Shown: positions 21,128 to 33,345 of the stretch, piece by piece
Position numbering within the stretch: position 1 is the stretch's first letter
Layout: each line of letters starts with the position of its first letter
Source of the DNA: Limnanthes douglasii subsp. nivea
Taxonomy: Eukaryota; Streptophyta; Magnoliopsida; Brassicales; Limnanthaceae
Direction: 5' to 3'
Assembly: GCA_036936605.1 (NCBI GenBank)
Contig: JAUPFV010000001.1
Location: forward strand, 321,744,250-321,808,249
Length of the DNA stretch: 64,000 nucleotides
Made by a program: the position numbers and the translations under genes
Notes under the pieces: generated by a model
What the model saw: only the letters and a program-made list of their open reading frames with translations
Database searches by the model: none
What the model was told of the DNA's origin: nothing

Positions 21128-22283
21128 TGTTTCTCCATCAATAGGTTTAAACAGGGTTTTAGGGGAAGATAAATGCTTTTTTATTTCATCAAAAGCCTGG
21201 TCGCACTGTGGAGACCCATTGAATTCCTTGGCAACTTTTAAAGTTTGGAAAAACGGGGCACACCTATCCGAAGACCTTGAGATAAAATGGTTTAGAGCAG
21301 CTAACCTCCCTGTCTATCTTTGTACTTCTTTAATATTCCAAGGAGGATCCATCTGTAGTAAAGCATTAAGTTGGTCCGGATCAGGTTGTATCACTTTCTC
21401 ACTTTCACGTACCCCAGAAACTTTCTGGACTGTACTCCAAAAATGTATTTTTCTGGATTTAATTTTAAATTAACCTTTACCAAGTTGGCAAAAGTCTCTT
21501 GTAGATCTGCCAAGTGTAATTATTCTTCCACACTCTTTACCATCATGTCATCAATGTAGACTTCCATATTTCTTCAAATCTGATCAGCGAATGCTTTGTT
21601 CACCAACCTCTGATAAGTAGCCCAGCATTCTTTAATCCAAAAGGCATCACCTTGTAACAATGGAGGCCCATGTCAGTAATAAAAGTAGTGTGTTCCTGGT
21701 CCTTCAGATCTACTTGAATCTGATTATAACCGGAGAAGGCATCCATGAAGGACAGCAACTTGTTCCAAGATGTGGAGTCTACTAACTGATCGATCCAGGG
21801 AACTGGATATAGGTCTTTTGGGCAAGCCCTATTAAGGTCAGTAAAGTCGATACACATACGCCGCTTCCCGTTTTTCTTTTTTACTAACACTGGATTGGCT
21901 GTCCATAAAGGGTACTGAGATTCCTTTATGTGCCCCATCTTAGTAAGTCGGTCAACCTCTTGAACTGTGACATCAGATTTCTCCTTAGAAAAAGCACTTT
22001 TCTTCTGCACATAGGGTGTTATATCTATTCAGATGGATAGATGGTGTGATATAACATATGCAGGAACTCCGGTTACATCAGCATTGCACCAAGCAAAAAC
22101 GTGTTGATGGTTTGTTAAAAAAGATAACACCTTACTTTTTAGTTCTGATGTCATCTTAGATCCAATCTTGACACTTCTTCCTTCAGCCAGAGAGTGAGTT
22201 TCAACCTCCTCAATCGGTATTAAAACACCAGGGATCTCTATGGGGTCATCAATTTCACCCTCTCCCCCAGAGGGACCCCCCAA
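21128..22283 (-). pseudogene. Reverse transcriptase, frameshifted (second Tat element)
   Basis: Pieces: 22,029-22,283 (HVFAWCNADVTGVPAYVI), 21,600-22,010 (RRMCIDFTDLNRACPKDLYP, MDAFSGYNQIQVDLKDQEH, VMPFGLKN) and, after a shift at about 21,630, YQRLVNKAFADQI then a stop, then MEVYIDDMMVK. More stops follow in the thumb (near 21,515 and 21,410). The catalytic YIDD is kept. Confidence 0.9.
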
Positions 22284-22339
22284 TTGTTAATCTTCATTTA
22301 TCTGAACTGCCCCCAAAGTTCTAGGAGCAAGCGCAGTTG

Positions 22340-22977
22340 CATAACATTTCCTTGCTATCTTTTGACTACTCCGGACAACTCCCACTTGTCGTTGAACATC
22401 ATATTTTAAACATCAAAGCGACAACATGCATCCTGGAGAGCCAAGACCTTACCAAAATGACATTGTGGCATGTGGGACAGTCTACCACGACAAAAAGTAC
22501 TCTGACCATTTTCTTGAAAGGCCCCTTGCCCAATCAAACCTCCTCCTCAAACTCTCTGACCACGTCCGTAGAGCTTCCAGTGAAACCCACAATAGACCTG
22601 TTCGAACGTTGAATTACTATTGGATTCTTCATTTGTTTATAGGAAGTCAAAAAGAGGATATTGCCTGAGCTGCCAGTGTCCACCAAAATTCGTCTAATGT
22701 CATTGCCCTCAATGGATGCTCATATCACCACATCATCTTCATGGGGACCAGCTATGTCCCTCAAATCATCTTCATAAAAAACAATGAAAGGAAAAGGAAT
22801 TTGCGATTGATAGGAGGACATGCCTCCCTCCAACTGAGTAGCCAGGGTGTGAACATGCCTCTTCCTTAAAGAAGGAGTTTGTGCAGTTATGGTGTCCCCT
22901 CCAAATATGATAAGTGACTCAAAAAAGCTTATGAGCCCTGACACCATCTTGGTGTGCTCTGTGATAACGCCCACCAT
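22340..22977 (-). pseudogene. Aspartic protease, frameshifted (second Tat element)
   Basis: 22,720-22,977 reads KRHVHTLATQLEGGMSSYQS and DEDDLRDIAGPHEDDVVI-like text matching the first copy; further on, the active-site region (near 22,680) continues in another frame. Its start is fused to gag by the deletion at 22,975. Confidence 0.82.
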
Positions 22978-23935
22978 TCTTGGTGTTTACAAACCGACTT
23001 ATATATTCTTTCAATGATTCGTTTGGCTCTTGAGCACAATGGATAATAATGTCTTCATTGCCCTTCACCTCCTTACTTCCAACAAACTACCTCTAGAAGG
23101 CCACCCAAAAGGTATCAAAATTTCTGATGCAGCCTTGTGGCAGGCTATTATACCACTTCAGAGCACTTCTCGTAAAAGATTAAGAGAATGTTCTACAAAG
23201 CAACTTATCTTCATCGTCAAAATTCAACATAAAGTTCTTAAACTGCTCCAGATGATTATCTGGATCTTTGCTCCCATCATATTTTCCATCTTAGTACTGT
23301 CAAACCTCTTTGGAAGGTTTCCGGACAGTATCTTGGAAGACAATGGATATTGTCTCCAATTTCGGCCACGACTAAACACAGTATTTTCATTGAGAATTGC
23401 AAAGATAACTGGTTCATCATGTAAAGCGAAATGATCCATCAACAGCTGGTTTATATGCCTCCGGTCATGGCTGTGGCTATGAGATGACCATTTGCCTAGA
23501 TGCATTTTCAACCTTCCATACCCGTCCCTCTTTCTTGAATATTTTTTTACCAACTTTTGCTTCTTCTTAGACCTGCCTTCATCACTGCTGGATGACAAGG
23601 AATCCTCAACTTCATCTTCACTCGAGGAGCTACTAGAGGATTCTGACTCTGAGCTCTCCACCGGTTTAGACCGGTGAGACTTATTTGAGCTGACATGAGT
23701 CTTTTTAGTACTTAAATGGGTCTTTGCTGATGGGTCATGCTCCCTTGGATTGTTAGTGTGGTGAATATCTGACACTTTTGATTTTTCTTTCAAGCCCATC
23801 TCTACCTTTTTAGCAGCCCTTAAGGCTTCTATCTCAGCTTTCAACCTGTCTCACTCTTCGATCGTATATTCATCGTTTTCTCCCACCACTTCTGCCAATG
23901 TTGGTGGTATTGCCTGCTCGTCCGGATTCATCCAA
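22978..23935 (-). pseudogene. Gag with large internal deletion (second Tat element)
   Basis: 23,224-23,844 carries the Ser/Lys-rich N-terminal half (HDRRHINQLLMDHFAL, SSKILSGNLPKRFDSTK); the start MNPDEQAIPP lies near 23,930 with a stop soon after at EE-stop-DR. Then a shift; text matching the first copy's gag runs to about 22,980 and jumps straight into protease. Comparison with 2,380-3,090 of the first copy shows about 700 bp removed, including the gag C-terminus and knuckle. Confidence 0.85.
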
Positions 23936-23980
23936 ACTGTTTTTTCTTGCTGGTTTTGAATGCTAGATTCAGGCACCTTC

Positions 23981-24000
23981 TTCTCCCACTGTGGTCGCCA
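23981..24000 (-). other. Primer binding site, second Tat element
   Basis: Minus strand TGGCGACCACAGTGGGAGAA, as in the first copy, a few bases from the LTR. Confidence 0.7.
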
Positions 24001-24006
24001 GTTTAG

Positions 24007-24309
24007 TGCGGATTATTTTCGACTGAGGGTAATTTTGTCAGGTGTTTTGTGGTGCTTCAAGGGTATTAAATGTTTAAGCGTTTTGTAGTGAGAGATTTGA
24101 GCTGCCTGGTTGTATTAAATGTTCATTACCCTCATTAATAAAAGTGGTTGGGTATTTATACCCTTAATTATGGGCCATATGGGCTTTCGGGTCAAACTTA
24201 TGGAATCGGGTCGAGTTCAAAAACCTATTAGTTTATTAAGCACATTAGCAATTAGCTGAGTCAAAAGGCGTTTAGTTATTTAATACTTTTGTCCTGTCAG
24301 GTTTCTACA
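24007..24309 (-). repeat. 5' LTR of second Tat element
   Basis: 303 bp, TG...CA, aligned with 4,110-4,416. It carries GGTTGGGTATTTATACCC, a probable TATA region. The antisense ORF copy B begins directly outside it. Confidence 0.8.
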
Positions 24310-27200
24310 GTGAGTGTTGAATATTTCCAGACTCATCAACAACAACTTCATTTTCCTTCTCAAAATCCATCTTTAGTTTGGTTATGTCATCGGTCAACTC
24401 TTTATTTTTTGCCTCGCTGGAAGTAAGAAAGGTTTGAAGACCTTCAGATTTTGATTTTTCAGCAGTTAGCTCATCAGCATGCATAGTTTTGAGCTTATCA
24501 ATCTCATCTTGATGAGAAGCAACCAACTTTTCTTTATCAGCAAAATGTGTTGTTCGCAGATGAATTTTCACGAAGTAGCCACCTTGAATAAGCTCAGACC
24601 TTGCTAATTCAAACATATAGAATTGCTCGACCATCTTGCTTTGAAAATTTTCTCTTAGTTATTTTTCATCTTCAGCAAGTCCTTTGTAGCGGACCATGTC
24701 TTTGGCCAATCACTTCAAATGATCTTGAGAAGCTTCGACTTGGGAAACAAGTTCTTTTGTTGCAGCGTTGAGATCGGCAAATGGTTGAAGTGCATCAAAG
24801 ATTTCAGGATTAGGTGGAGGAGGAGGAATATTTTTTGAACTAGGACAATAAATCATATCCAAAGTTGTAGTTGGAACAGAGGGACAAATAATTTCCGGAG
24901 ACGCTTTGACGGTTGTTGTTCTCCCGAAGTGATGCATACGGGTTTGAATATCTTAGGGGACAAGATCGTCTTCTCTAGCGAGTTCTTGTGACTCGTTGAA
25001 CTTAATAAAGTTGTCAGGGTCGAAGTGTTCAGCATTTTGGTTCCCATCATCAGCATTGTCTTCGATGATAATCAAAGCGTCATTATTGGTTGCTTGCTCT
25101 TCTAGAGGAAGGTTTTGTTGATTTTCAACAGTCATGGTTTTTTTGTCATCGGCTAATGTATACTCAGTGATTTTGGATTGTTTCTTTTTCTTTCTATGAG
25201 AACTGGAGGAAGGTTCTTGATCTTTTCCTTCTTCGATGAGTGAAAGGGTTTGCTATCCTACTTTTCTTTTTCGAGGTTTAGGCTTTGATGGTGTTGAAGG
25301 GCTAGCACCAGATGTGCTAGCTGCCTTTTTACTTTTCTTTTCTTTTTTAGCCCTTTCTTTTTTATTCTTTGGCATATGACTTTCTGACCTGTTGCAGATA
25401 AGTAAGAATACTTTGCAATCAAGTTAAACTAACCTTTTGCAGGAGAGATGAGGATTGGGCTCTTCCATTAAATTTCGAGGAGGCAAGGCTCCTTCCATGA
25501 TCGGGAAAATGTGACTGTTAAGGAAGTTGATCGGTTCGAAGGCAGTGTGGAAATTGTTATTCCACACTTCTTGGCCCATGCGGCAAGTTTTTCGAAAATA
25601 TCCTTCGTTTTCGATCGACGTATATCATATCGCCTCAGAATATCTAGAATAATCATACAAGTAAATAATTAACGAGGAAGACAACAGATGAAATTTATTT
25701 TAAAACCTGTAATTTTCGAAGTACTAACGATTGCTTCTCCATATGAGATTTAACTTTGATGGGTTGGCATCAGATATCTCTTTGCCATTCTCGTATGCAC
25801 CTGGGATAAAGATGAACTTTTTCTTCCAGAGTTTATCAGCTTCCAAGAGATCATCGATGATTTTTAGGTCATCTACTAGAGTGAGGTAATAAAAGGGGAG
25901 CTTCAGACCTTTTGATAATTGGATTAAAAAGATGAAATACTTGATGTTGATCAGAATCTTGGACAATCGAGGTGCCATTATCACAGACATAAGAGTGAAC
26001 CATTGATTCGGTATCACTTGATTATGGCATGGTTGAGAAGTTCGAAGTACTCCATAATCATAGGATCCCGGGGGACACGAAGACCCCAATTCATGATTTC
26101 AGGGTATACCACCAAATCATCTTCTTTGCAGTCTAAGGGAGTTTCCCTTTTTTTAGGCAGTCGAACTGTGATTTTCTCTCCCATTCCCCATTGCTTTTTA
26201 AGTACGAGGCTTTTCTCTCTTGGTAATATATGTATGGAACCTTTTTTAGTTGAATAATATAATCAACATCGATATCCCTAAATTTCTGCCAATATTAGCC
26301 CTTTCTTCCTCATAAACGAATCCTAGCTCTTTCTATGTTTGAAGCTTACATGTATTCTTACTCGTGGTAGTTTATGAATTCCCTTCATCAGACTCATCTT
26401 CATTATCAATTTTTGTAGCCTCAGAATCAGCTTCATTGGCTCATGATACTTCATCTCTAGTTTGGGAAGGATTTTGTTGAGGAAATGAAGCTTGAGCCTC
26501 TGGTGAATGATCCTTTGTTTGGGGAGGATTTTTGGATAAATTTTGTTGGGATGAAACCTCATCGATTATCTCTCTCCGAAGAGGAGACTGAGTAGCTGGA
26601 TTCGAGGAGGGAGGAGTTGGAATAATGTCTAAATCGTCTCCCATATTTATAAAAGTTTTTCACTTTCTGATTGGTGAATGATGAGTCGATGAGGGAGTAT
26701 TTGAAATTTGTTTTTGAGGAAGATTTGTTTGATTCTTCAATAATCAGAGGTGAAACTTTGGTTTGAGAAGGCTCGAGGCGTTTTAGGTGTTTTAACTTTA
26801 GAAGAAGGGCGTTCTTCGACTGAAGAAGAAGGTAAAAAAGCAGGTATTTTAGTTGGATCAAATTTACCGTAATAAGTTGTTTTGGTGGTTGTTCCAATAT
26901 AAGCGTTGTTGATTAATCCGACAGCCTTGTATTCCTCAGCCCTTTTAGTAATACAAAAATAGTTTTATGATCTGAAGACTAGATTATCGTTAGGCTTTGG
27001 AGATTTAGATTTTTTTGGGTATGTTAGCCTTAGATCTTCTGGTTTTTGGATTTTTTTTCTCATACACTGGATGAAGATTGACCGGAGAATTCAGGTTTTG
27101 ATCAGAAAGTTTGAGTTTTCTAGATGAAGAAACTGAGAAAGATGAAGAACGTGTTGAAGGTAGCCAAGGGTTTGAATTTTCTTTGATGTGATTTGTATTA
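24305..27200 (-). pseudogene. Antisense ORF of Tat-like element, copy B
   Basis: Protein order from right to left: KANIPKKSKSPKPND-like basic start and ITKRAEEYKAVGLINNAYIG near 26,900; a Ser/Pro/Gln-rich stretch (26,320-26,900); the conserved core with VVYPEIMNWGLRVPRDP near 26,060-26,120 and LPFYYLTLVDDLKIIDDLLE at 25,830-25,900; a Lys-rich segment near 25,300-25,360; acidic text (VIIIEDNADDGN-like) near 25,060; and a coiled-coil at 24,305-24,634. It matches copy A in order, at roughly half identity in the core by eye. It resembles Transposase_28-type ORFs. Stops and shifts are present and the C-terminus is cut by the neighbouring LTR. Confidence 0.7.
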
Positions 27201-27708
27201 TGAGAATGAAAAATGAGGCTACTGATAAATTTATAGAAAGATAGGAAGACATGTAAAGTGGAAAGGACTCTATGGTAATATGGAAGAATTCAGATCGGTA
27301 AAAAAATTTAAGGGCTCGACATCTGTCAGACTAGCTAGCTAGCTAGCTATGAATCTAGTAGCTAGATAATCATGATGGATCTGAAAGGTCATTTGAAACG
27401 ATTACATTTGTGTATAGTTTTGATGAAATTTGAAGATTGTCATTCTTTAGTTTGAATTCAATGACTATTGTTTTAAAGTTACTTCCATAATGATTTGAGG
27501 AGAAAAAAAAACAAAGTTATTGAGTTTTGGAATGATTCGATGACTGATTTTTACTTCGAATCTGCATATTCTATTGAAATTTGGACTTTAAGTTTTATAT
27601 AGAGTATTTGACTTTGAGTTTTCGATCACCACAACTGATGCGACATATGGAAGAATTCGAAGACATTTAGTTTTCATTCATTTACTGACATGAGAACTAG
27701 GGGGCTAC
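27201..27708. other. Spacer between antisense ORF and LTR-like block
   Basis: No coding frame. It includes a short (CTAG)n run at about 27,332-27,350 and ends in the purine-rich GAACTAGGGGGCTAC. Confidence 0.5.
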
Positions 27709-28030
27709 TGATATGGAAGTAGGAATTTAAGGACTAAATTGTAACTATGTAACGTTATTGAGGACTAAGGGTAATTTACCCTCTTTTATGTAACCGATTT
27801 CAGTTTAAGGATAAGTCTTGGCACCTCTATATAAAGGGCAAGGCTAACCCAATAAAGGGGTTGAACATATTTCTATTTTACTCAATTGTAGACTTTCTCT
27901 CTCTAAAAAACTTTCTTTATATTTCTCTCTCTATAATTCACATATAACTTCTTCCTAAGACAACATTCTTAATATCTAAACTCACCAATAATCATATTAG
28001 AGTCGGGACTAGGATTATGGATAATATTAT
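27709..28030 (+). repeat. LTR-like block of second truncated Tat-like element
   Basis: Starts TGATATGGAAG; has CTCTATATAAAGGGC as TATA region near 27,822 and CTCTCTCTAAAAAAC downstream, as in the block at 12,610. The end is not defined; a partner LTR is not in the window. Confidence 0.5.
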
Positions 28031-28094
28031 TTCCCTCTCATCGATAATCTATCCCGTTGGTATACCGATGTTCATTTATTAAAGATGTTTATTG

Positions 28095-28720
28095 AGCTTT
28101 GACATGATGAGACGTCTTCATTCAATTTCTCCTACAGTGAGATAATCGTCACGCTCACCAACGTCCGTGTCATCACCGACTTGTCGGTTACATGTAACGC
28201 TTTTGAAGTTCTTTATTTGAATGATGAGGTGGCGTAGTCGAGGATATACGGTAGGAGGTTAGGTTTACGACCATCTGACCTAGGTAATAGCCTTAGGAAT
28301 GAGAGTAATGTGAACTTTATTGGTTGGGGATACATTTGTATCGGGTCGATATGATGATAGTAGGGCCACCGATATCATGTATGATCAAGCTACCTTAGCG
28401 TATATATTGTACATTTTAGGAGCCATTGTATGCACCAATAAAACTTGTGATAGTATTGTACATTTTAGCAGCCGCATTCGATGTAAGTTTTATTATGTTT
28501 TATTAATCTATGCTCACTTTCATTGAATTATATATATACTAATTATTTAATGTCTTCCAGGTTCAATTTCTTCCACATGTTTATATACGTGGTATGCGAC
28601 CGTTTCAACTGGTTAGTTGGATTGAGCATATTTTGCGATCGTTCGATATAGTCATGCCTTACTATCCTGACTGCAAAACCCGTCAGATGGGTCACATATA
28701 GCTGCTACCGTGTCACATAC
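28095..28720 (+). pseudogene. Plant mobile domain (MAIN-like) pseudogene
   Basis: Translation gives SSFNFSYSEIIVTLTNVRVI near 28,115-28,175, like the start of the plant mobile domain (SFHLPHGEMTVTLEDV type), then after stops ATLAYILYILGAIVCTNK at 28,390-28,445. An intron with GTAAGT...TTCCAG fits 28,483-28,560, followed by VQFLPHVYIRGMRPFQLVSW. Such domains are found in host MAIN/MAIL genes and in plant transposons. Stops in the first exon make it a pseudogene. Confidence 0.6.
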
Positions 28721-30224
28721 ATTACACCGCTGTCACAGAAATTAGTAAAAATTCTAGCCAAAAGTTGGTGTGAGATCCATTAATTTGGGAAACTTTTCAG
28801 CACAATCTTTTAATAACTTTAGGTGCGCCATTTGAGGGTGGGCAAGATGGTGCGAACCTGATGCACCCTGATGACACATATGTTGCAACACCATCATTTC
28901 ACGGTAGGTGATGACACATATGTTAGGGGAGGGTCTCGAGTATACACTCACGGTATTGATCCCGATTGATATGATCAAAGAGATGCATATCAGCCACGTA
29001 TTGCCATGATAACGTCGGAGGAGTGTGTCGATGCGTTTGATGAGGTTTTTAGTATCGTCGGGAGATTTTGAGGTCTTTTATTTATTTATTATACTTGTGT
29101 GTTTGTATAACTTATTTTGTATTTATGAGTTGGTATCGCCATATATTAATAGTTTTTCTTATGTTTAAGTGACTTGTATCGCTCAGGTATTACTTGTCAT
29201 GTTTATGACTTTTGATTTTATGACTTTCGATGTTTGATTAAGAATTCTTAGTTGTTAATGTTTATGACTTTGGATGCTTGAATGAGTATTTTATTAATAA
29301 GTTAATATATTTTTTACCATTTGTGGTGGAACATTATAATGAAACAAAATAAACATAACAAAAAATTATATATGAGTAAAACCATACAACAGTAAAATGG
29401 AAACACACAACAAAGCTTACGGTAATATTAACAATTGTTTTTGACATGGTCGTGTTAGTTGCGCGATTACCATGTAAAGTCGTCGCACATGTTGAGATTA
29501 GCAACAATAGTATATAGTATAATAAAACTGTTATTCAAAATCATATCATAAGTTAAAACCAACAAGTGAGCGATTCACAATCGCATTCAGTTTCTCAACA
29601 ATGATTTCCTCAAGATATGCTAGCATATCTCTTGTAATGAAATAATAACTTTACGCTTCCATACTTCAAATGTCTATTTCTTTATTTCGTAAGACATGTT
29701 GAACACACGACGTATTGGTTTGGGTTTTAGAAGATTGCACATGGTTTTGACGTCTGCACGACTACACGGAGTTAGACATAGAGCCCATAATCATCGTAGT
29801 TATAGTACATCATACACAACACTTTATCAAGAAAAAATCGATGATCTCATCACACATTGTTATTTGCATACACTTCACGGTTTGAAGTAAGTTGATAGTA
29901 TTCGTCAACTGTCCACTCTGTAATACTCAAGAAGATTTGGTGGATGAACTATTAGGACATGATTCAAGTGACTTATAAAGAGAAATCCTACATTGGCGGG
30001 AATATTAATCGAGCGAAAATTTAAAATGGCGGAAATTAATAGTTTGTGGGAAATATAATTAATTGGCGGGAAACATAAATAGGCAGGGAGACAAGCAAAA
30101 ACGAAAAATCAAGAGTACATGGAAATTAGATATTACATAATCAAGTGGTTACAAAAGTTTTAGTCAAAACAAATAAGTTTGAAAACGTAAAGTAACATGA
30201 GATCACTTGTCATCATTGCTTAAA
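28721..30224. other. Long non-coding stretch beside the MULE
   Basis: I find no supported gene. Decayed coding text may continue to about 29,070. At 29,993-30,073 there are three copies of GGCGGGAA/GGCGGAAA/GGCGGGAAA, matching the E2F consensus on the other strand. A 64-codon frame at 29,696-29,890 has no family resemblance. Confidence 0.4.
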
Positions 30225-31500
30225 TCAGTAAACAATGGGCTCTTCGTTAAGATTCACTTTTCTATATGGCATAATTTGGGTGAATTTATTGAATCTATCA
30301 TAGTACGGATGCATCCATTGACTCGTTTCGTCGGTAACGTAGACCCCCATGCAGAGTATAATGGCGACAACGATCCATAATGATGAGTCATAATCACTAA
30401 AATCAAATGTCAATGCATTAGACATTATAAAAAACCACATAAATAAGAAAATATTAATGTAATAAAACTGATATACTTACATTATCAAAGTGACTACCAT
30501 ATACGAAGGAAATTCCAATCTCTAAAATCATTGAAGAACTAACATGTGGACTCCCACAAATTGACAGGTAAGTTAAAGACCATATTTCAGAGATATGATA
30601 TAACACACATTGATATTTTGTTGCTATGACTAATCCAATATCAGGAAATGTCATCAAATAACGTCTAGATGGTTGAGGTTTGAAATAATCCATCATACGT
30701 ACTATATCATCTAAAATATCAAACGACAGTAAACCTTCAACCACAAAGCACGATGTTCATTCAATTCCTTCAACAAATCACGTCTAAAAGTTTACCAAAT
30801 ATTCTTGATACCGTATATTGAATGCGATACAGATTGACAATCGTATTTTTCGTTTGAGATAACGTCTACCAATTTAGTGATATAAGGGTGTAAAAAAACA
30901 TTAGGATGCACTCAGGACATAAAGTTAACTTTCATTCATTAGTAATTTTATTGGGTCCACTAACTTTTTTAATTGCAATTGAAGGTTTGAGTACTACAAA
31001 CGAATGCAATTTTAAGGCATTCGTGCTCCCTAATGTGTTAATGGGTGTGCTACCTAACGTGTTCGTGGGCGTGCTAGCATTTGCGGTTTATTTAATGGGG
31101 TATTCCCACAAACTAGGGTTCTGTTTAGTCGATTTTTCCATGCCAAATTTTGGCCCACCTTTAGCTATAGTCGGTTCCTTAGGCTCTTAGACGTAACTGG
31201 TTTTGGTCTTTAAGAGTTGCATAACCCTATTGATATGATCTTATTGTTCATGTCTGAAACTACGAATGAAACAATCTATGATGGATAGGTTTTTTTGTAA
31301 GGTATCTTCATGCGAAACAACATCTCTATAAACAATTTCTAGTCATCTCCAAAATATATCCACATATTTCATTGGAATGTATCTACCTTCTCTTGCTATT
31401 GAAGCTATTTCACACGCCCAAGGTAACCAGTGTGTTTTCTTAAGGACGCCTCCGTTGTATGCTACCCCATCTACGCCTATATTTATAGAATATATAATAG
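30225..31500 (-). pseudogene. MULE protein C-terminal part with OTU-like domain
   Basis: Right to left: a SWIM-like remnant LKKTHWLPWACEIA near 31,405-31,450 (normally LPCAC) followed by YIPMKYVDIFWR; then an OTU-like segment near 30,770-30,870 with KLVDVISNEKYDCQSVSHSI, where OTU proteases have a D-G-N-C active site; then YLMTFPDIGLVIATKYQCVL and ISFVYGSHFDNV (30,454-30,660; candidate catalytic His in GSHF) and HPYYDRFNKFTQIMP near 30,260. Several plant MULE transposases end in such OTU-like text. Stops and changed active-site residues indicate decay. Confidence 0.68.
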
Positions 31501-31594
31501 TGTGGGTCAATTATTTTAGGCCCGCAAAAGATACATAACCGAATAGTTGCAAGGTCAAAGTATTTGTGAAACCAGGTTGAGTATGAAACTTACT

Positions 31595-33345
31595 TCACTC
31601 GAAATATTTGAGGATCCCCGCATGCTGCTTTGTTAGGATCTTATGAATTTTTTCCCATAAAAGTTCAAAATTACATTGTTTGGTACGAAGGTATTTTTTA
31701 AGAGCCGAATGAATACTCTCAAACCTAAAAAGGAAATAAATAATTAATACATTGATTTTTTTATAAAATAAAAAGAATGATAATGAAATCAATTTTACCT
31801 AGTGCTTGATCTCGTTCGTTCGATGATTTAAAAACTTATCATCATATTTCGTTATCCGTACCGACATAACATATTCGATACACTTAGGATAAGCGACGAA
31901 CATTTTATGCAATGTAGCTAGATTTTTATCATAAGCTTCGATCATGTTCATATCGGCAACGAAATCATAAAACTTGATAAATTGCTTCAAAATTGCATCG
32001 AGCATCAACTTTCGAATAGTCTCTTAAATGTTCTTGCTTATATGAAACTTGCATAACAAGTTACTAATGCCAATAAATATTTTTTTGATAGCCCGCATAA
32101 GATCTAACTCTTAATCGGTAACAATAACGCTCGAAAATGGACACATATTATCCATCATTAAAACACTAAAAATGCTCAAAGCCTATGTATAGTTTTGTAT
32201 ATTCTCCTTGCTCATAAACACATGAGCAACAATATATGTAATTAAACTCTAAGTTACTACAATAATCAGGAACAATGACATTTTATACCTCATCGTTTTG
32301 TATGTAGAATCCATGACAAGCATATGCGGGAATGTACACAATAAGTCTATACTTGTAGGATGTGCGGAAAAAAAAAATCGGTGATCACTTGCGATTTGTT
32401 GCTTAACCGCTCCCACGTGGAGTAACCATATTCCTTCAATTTGGCTAGCAAATATTGCATTTGAGTTTGTCCATCGTGTTCAACATTTGATGTTTTTGGT
32501 AAGAATTGTAGATTGCAAGCATATTCGAAATATTTTACAGGTTATTATGGTTCAAACCACTATATATCTATATAGGGCACGACCCAAGGAAGAATAAATT
32601 ACAAAGTAGTGTATCTTCATCTAGTTTGAGTCTACAAGCACGAGAATGACCGTCAAAGTGAACGTAATGTTTGTGATTGTGTTTCCCGTTTATAACTTCC
32701 AAACGCCGTTGCATAGCTAGTATGTCAACCAGATGCTCTTTTAATTCAAAAAGATAATTGCATTTCTTTGTTGTACACTTCTATTTTTTCAAAATTTTCG
32801 GCTTCGCTTTTGATACGAAAACACTGTACCTCTCGCATCAGTACTATAACCTAAGAGTTATTTCTCATTTCCCACTATCATATAACGCGATAATGGTGAC
32901 ATATTTATTCTTCTTCGATTGGTCTTCTACCATTTATGGCTTAGTAAAAAACCTATCGGTTGTGCAAATTTTGTAATCAGCCATCGGATATGGTGGTTGT
33001 CTTGATTTCTCTTACAATTTTTAACAATATGATAAGCAAACACAATAATGGATAATTCGCACACAATATAAGTAGATATCACTCTTGTTCTCATTAATTA
33101 TACGATAAGAAAACAATCGGTTACTTGAAGATTTACGATTGTAAATTCTAGAATCACATATCTATTCGAGACCAGAATCAATGATTTCGCATATTGCATG
33201 TGACGAAGTTGATGTTCATCGCTAAATCACATAAATTTTATCAAAATAAAAACTAAAATTAAAAATGTTACCTCCATTGGATACAAGTTCTCCTTGTCCA
33301 TGAAGTCATCCAAAAAGCAGCTCGGTTATTCGCTTTCCATAATAA
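31595..33345 (-). pseudogene. Mutator-like (MULE) transposase
   Basis: Right to left: LAMQRRLEVINGKHNHKHYV and GHSRACRLKLDE near 32,630-32,740 (zinc-binding region before the catalytic core), LLAKLKEYGYSTWERLSN near 32,400-32,460, FPHMLVMDSTYKTMRYKM near 32,290-32,350 with the first catalytic Asp, SSVIVTD near 32,110-32,130 with the second, then CKFHISKNI, MSVRITKYDDKFLN (31,800-31,870) and FESIHSALKKYLRTKQCNF with LWEKIHKIL (31,620-31,725). A first exon near 33,275-33,340 ending in a GTAACA donor is plausible. Stops break several parts. Confidence 0.85.

Larger units (their letters stand above)
18480..24309 (-). mobile_element. Second Tat-type Ty3/gypsy element, no 3' LTR found
   Basis: Minus-strand order: LTR (24,007-24,309), primer site, gag, protease, RT, RNase H, second RNase H, integrase, 3' spacer. 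It is closely related to the first copy at 1-4,416 and shows the pol parts missing there. It carries an internal deletion of about 700 bp in gag/protease, loss of the integrase region with the second catalytic Asp, and several shifts. No 3' LTR resembling the 5' LTR is visible, so the 3' end is deleted. Confidence 0.92.
24310..28030 (+). mobile_element. Second truncated Tat-like element with antisense ORF
   Basis: A minus-strand pseudogene (24,305-27,200) followed by a plus-strand polypurine-like tract and LTR-like block at 27,709, as at 4,617-12,997. Its left part ends exactly at the LTR of the minus-strand Tat element at 24,309, which either inserted here or joined by recombination. Confidence 0.58.

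Noticed and set aside
30906..31190. 94-codon plus-strand frame with hydrophobic stretches
   Set aside because: It overlaps the linker between the transposase and OTU parts of the minus-strand MULE gene; the other strand gives text expected for the family.
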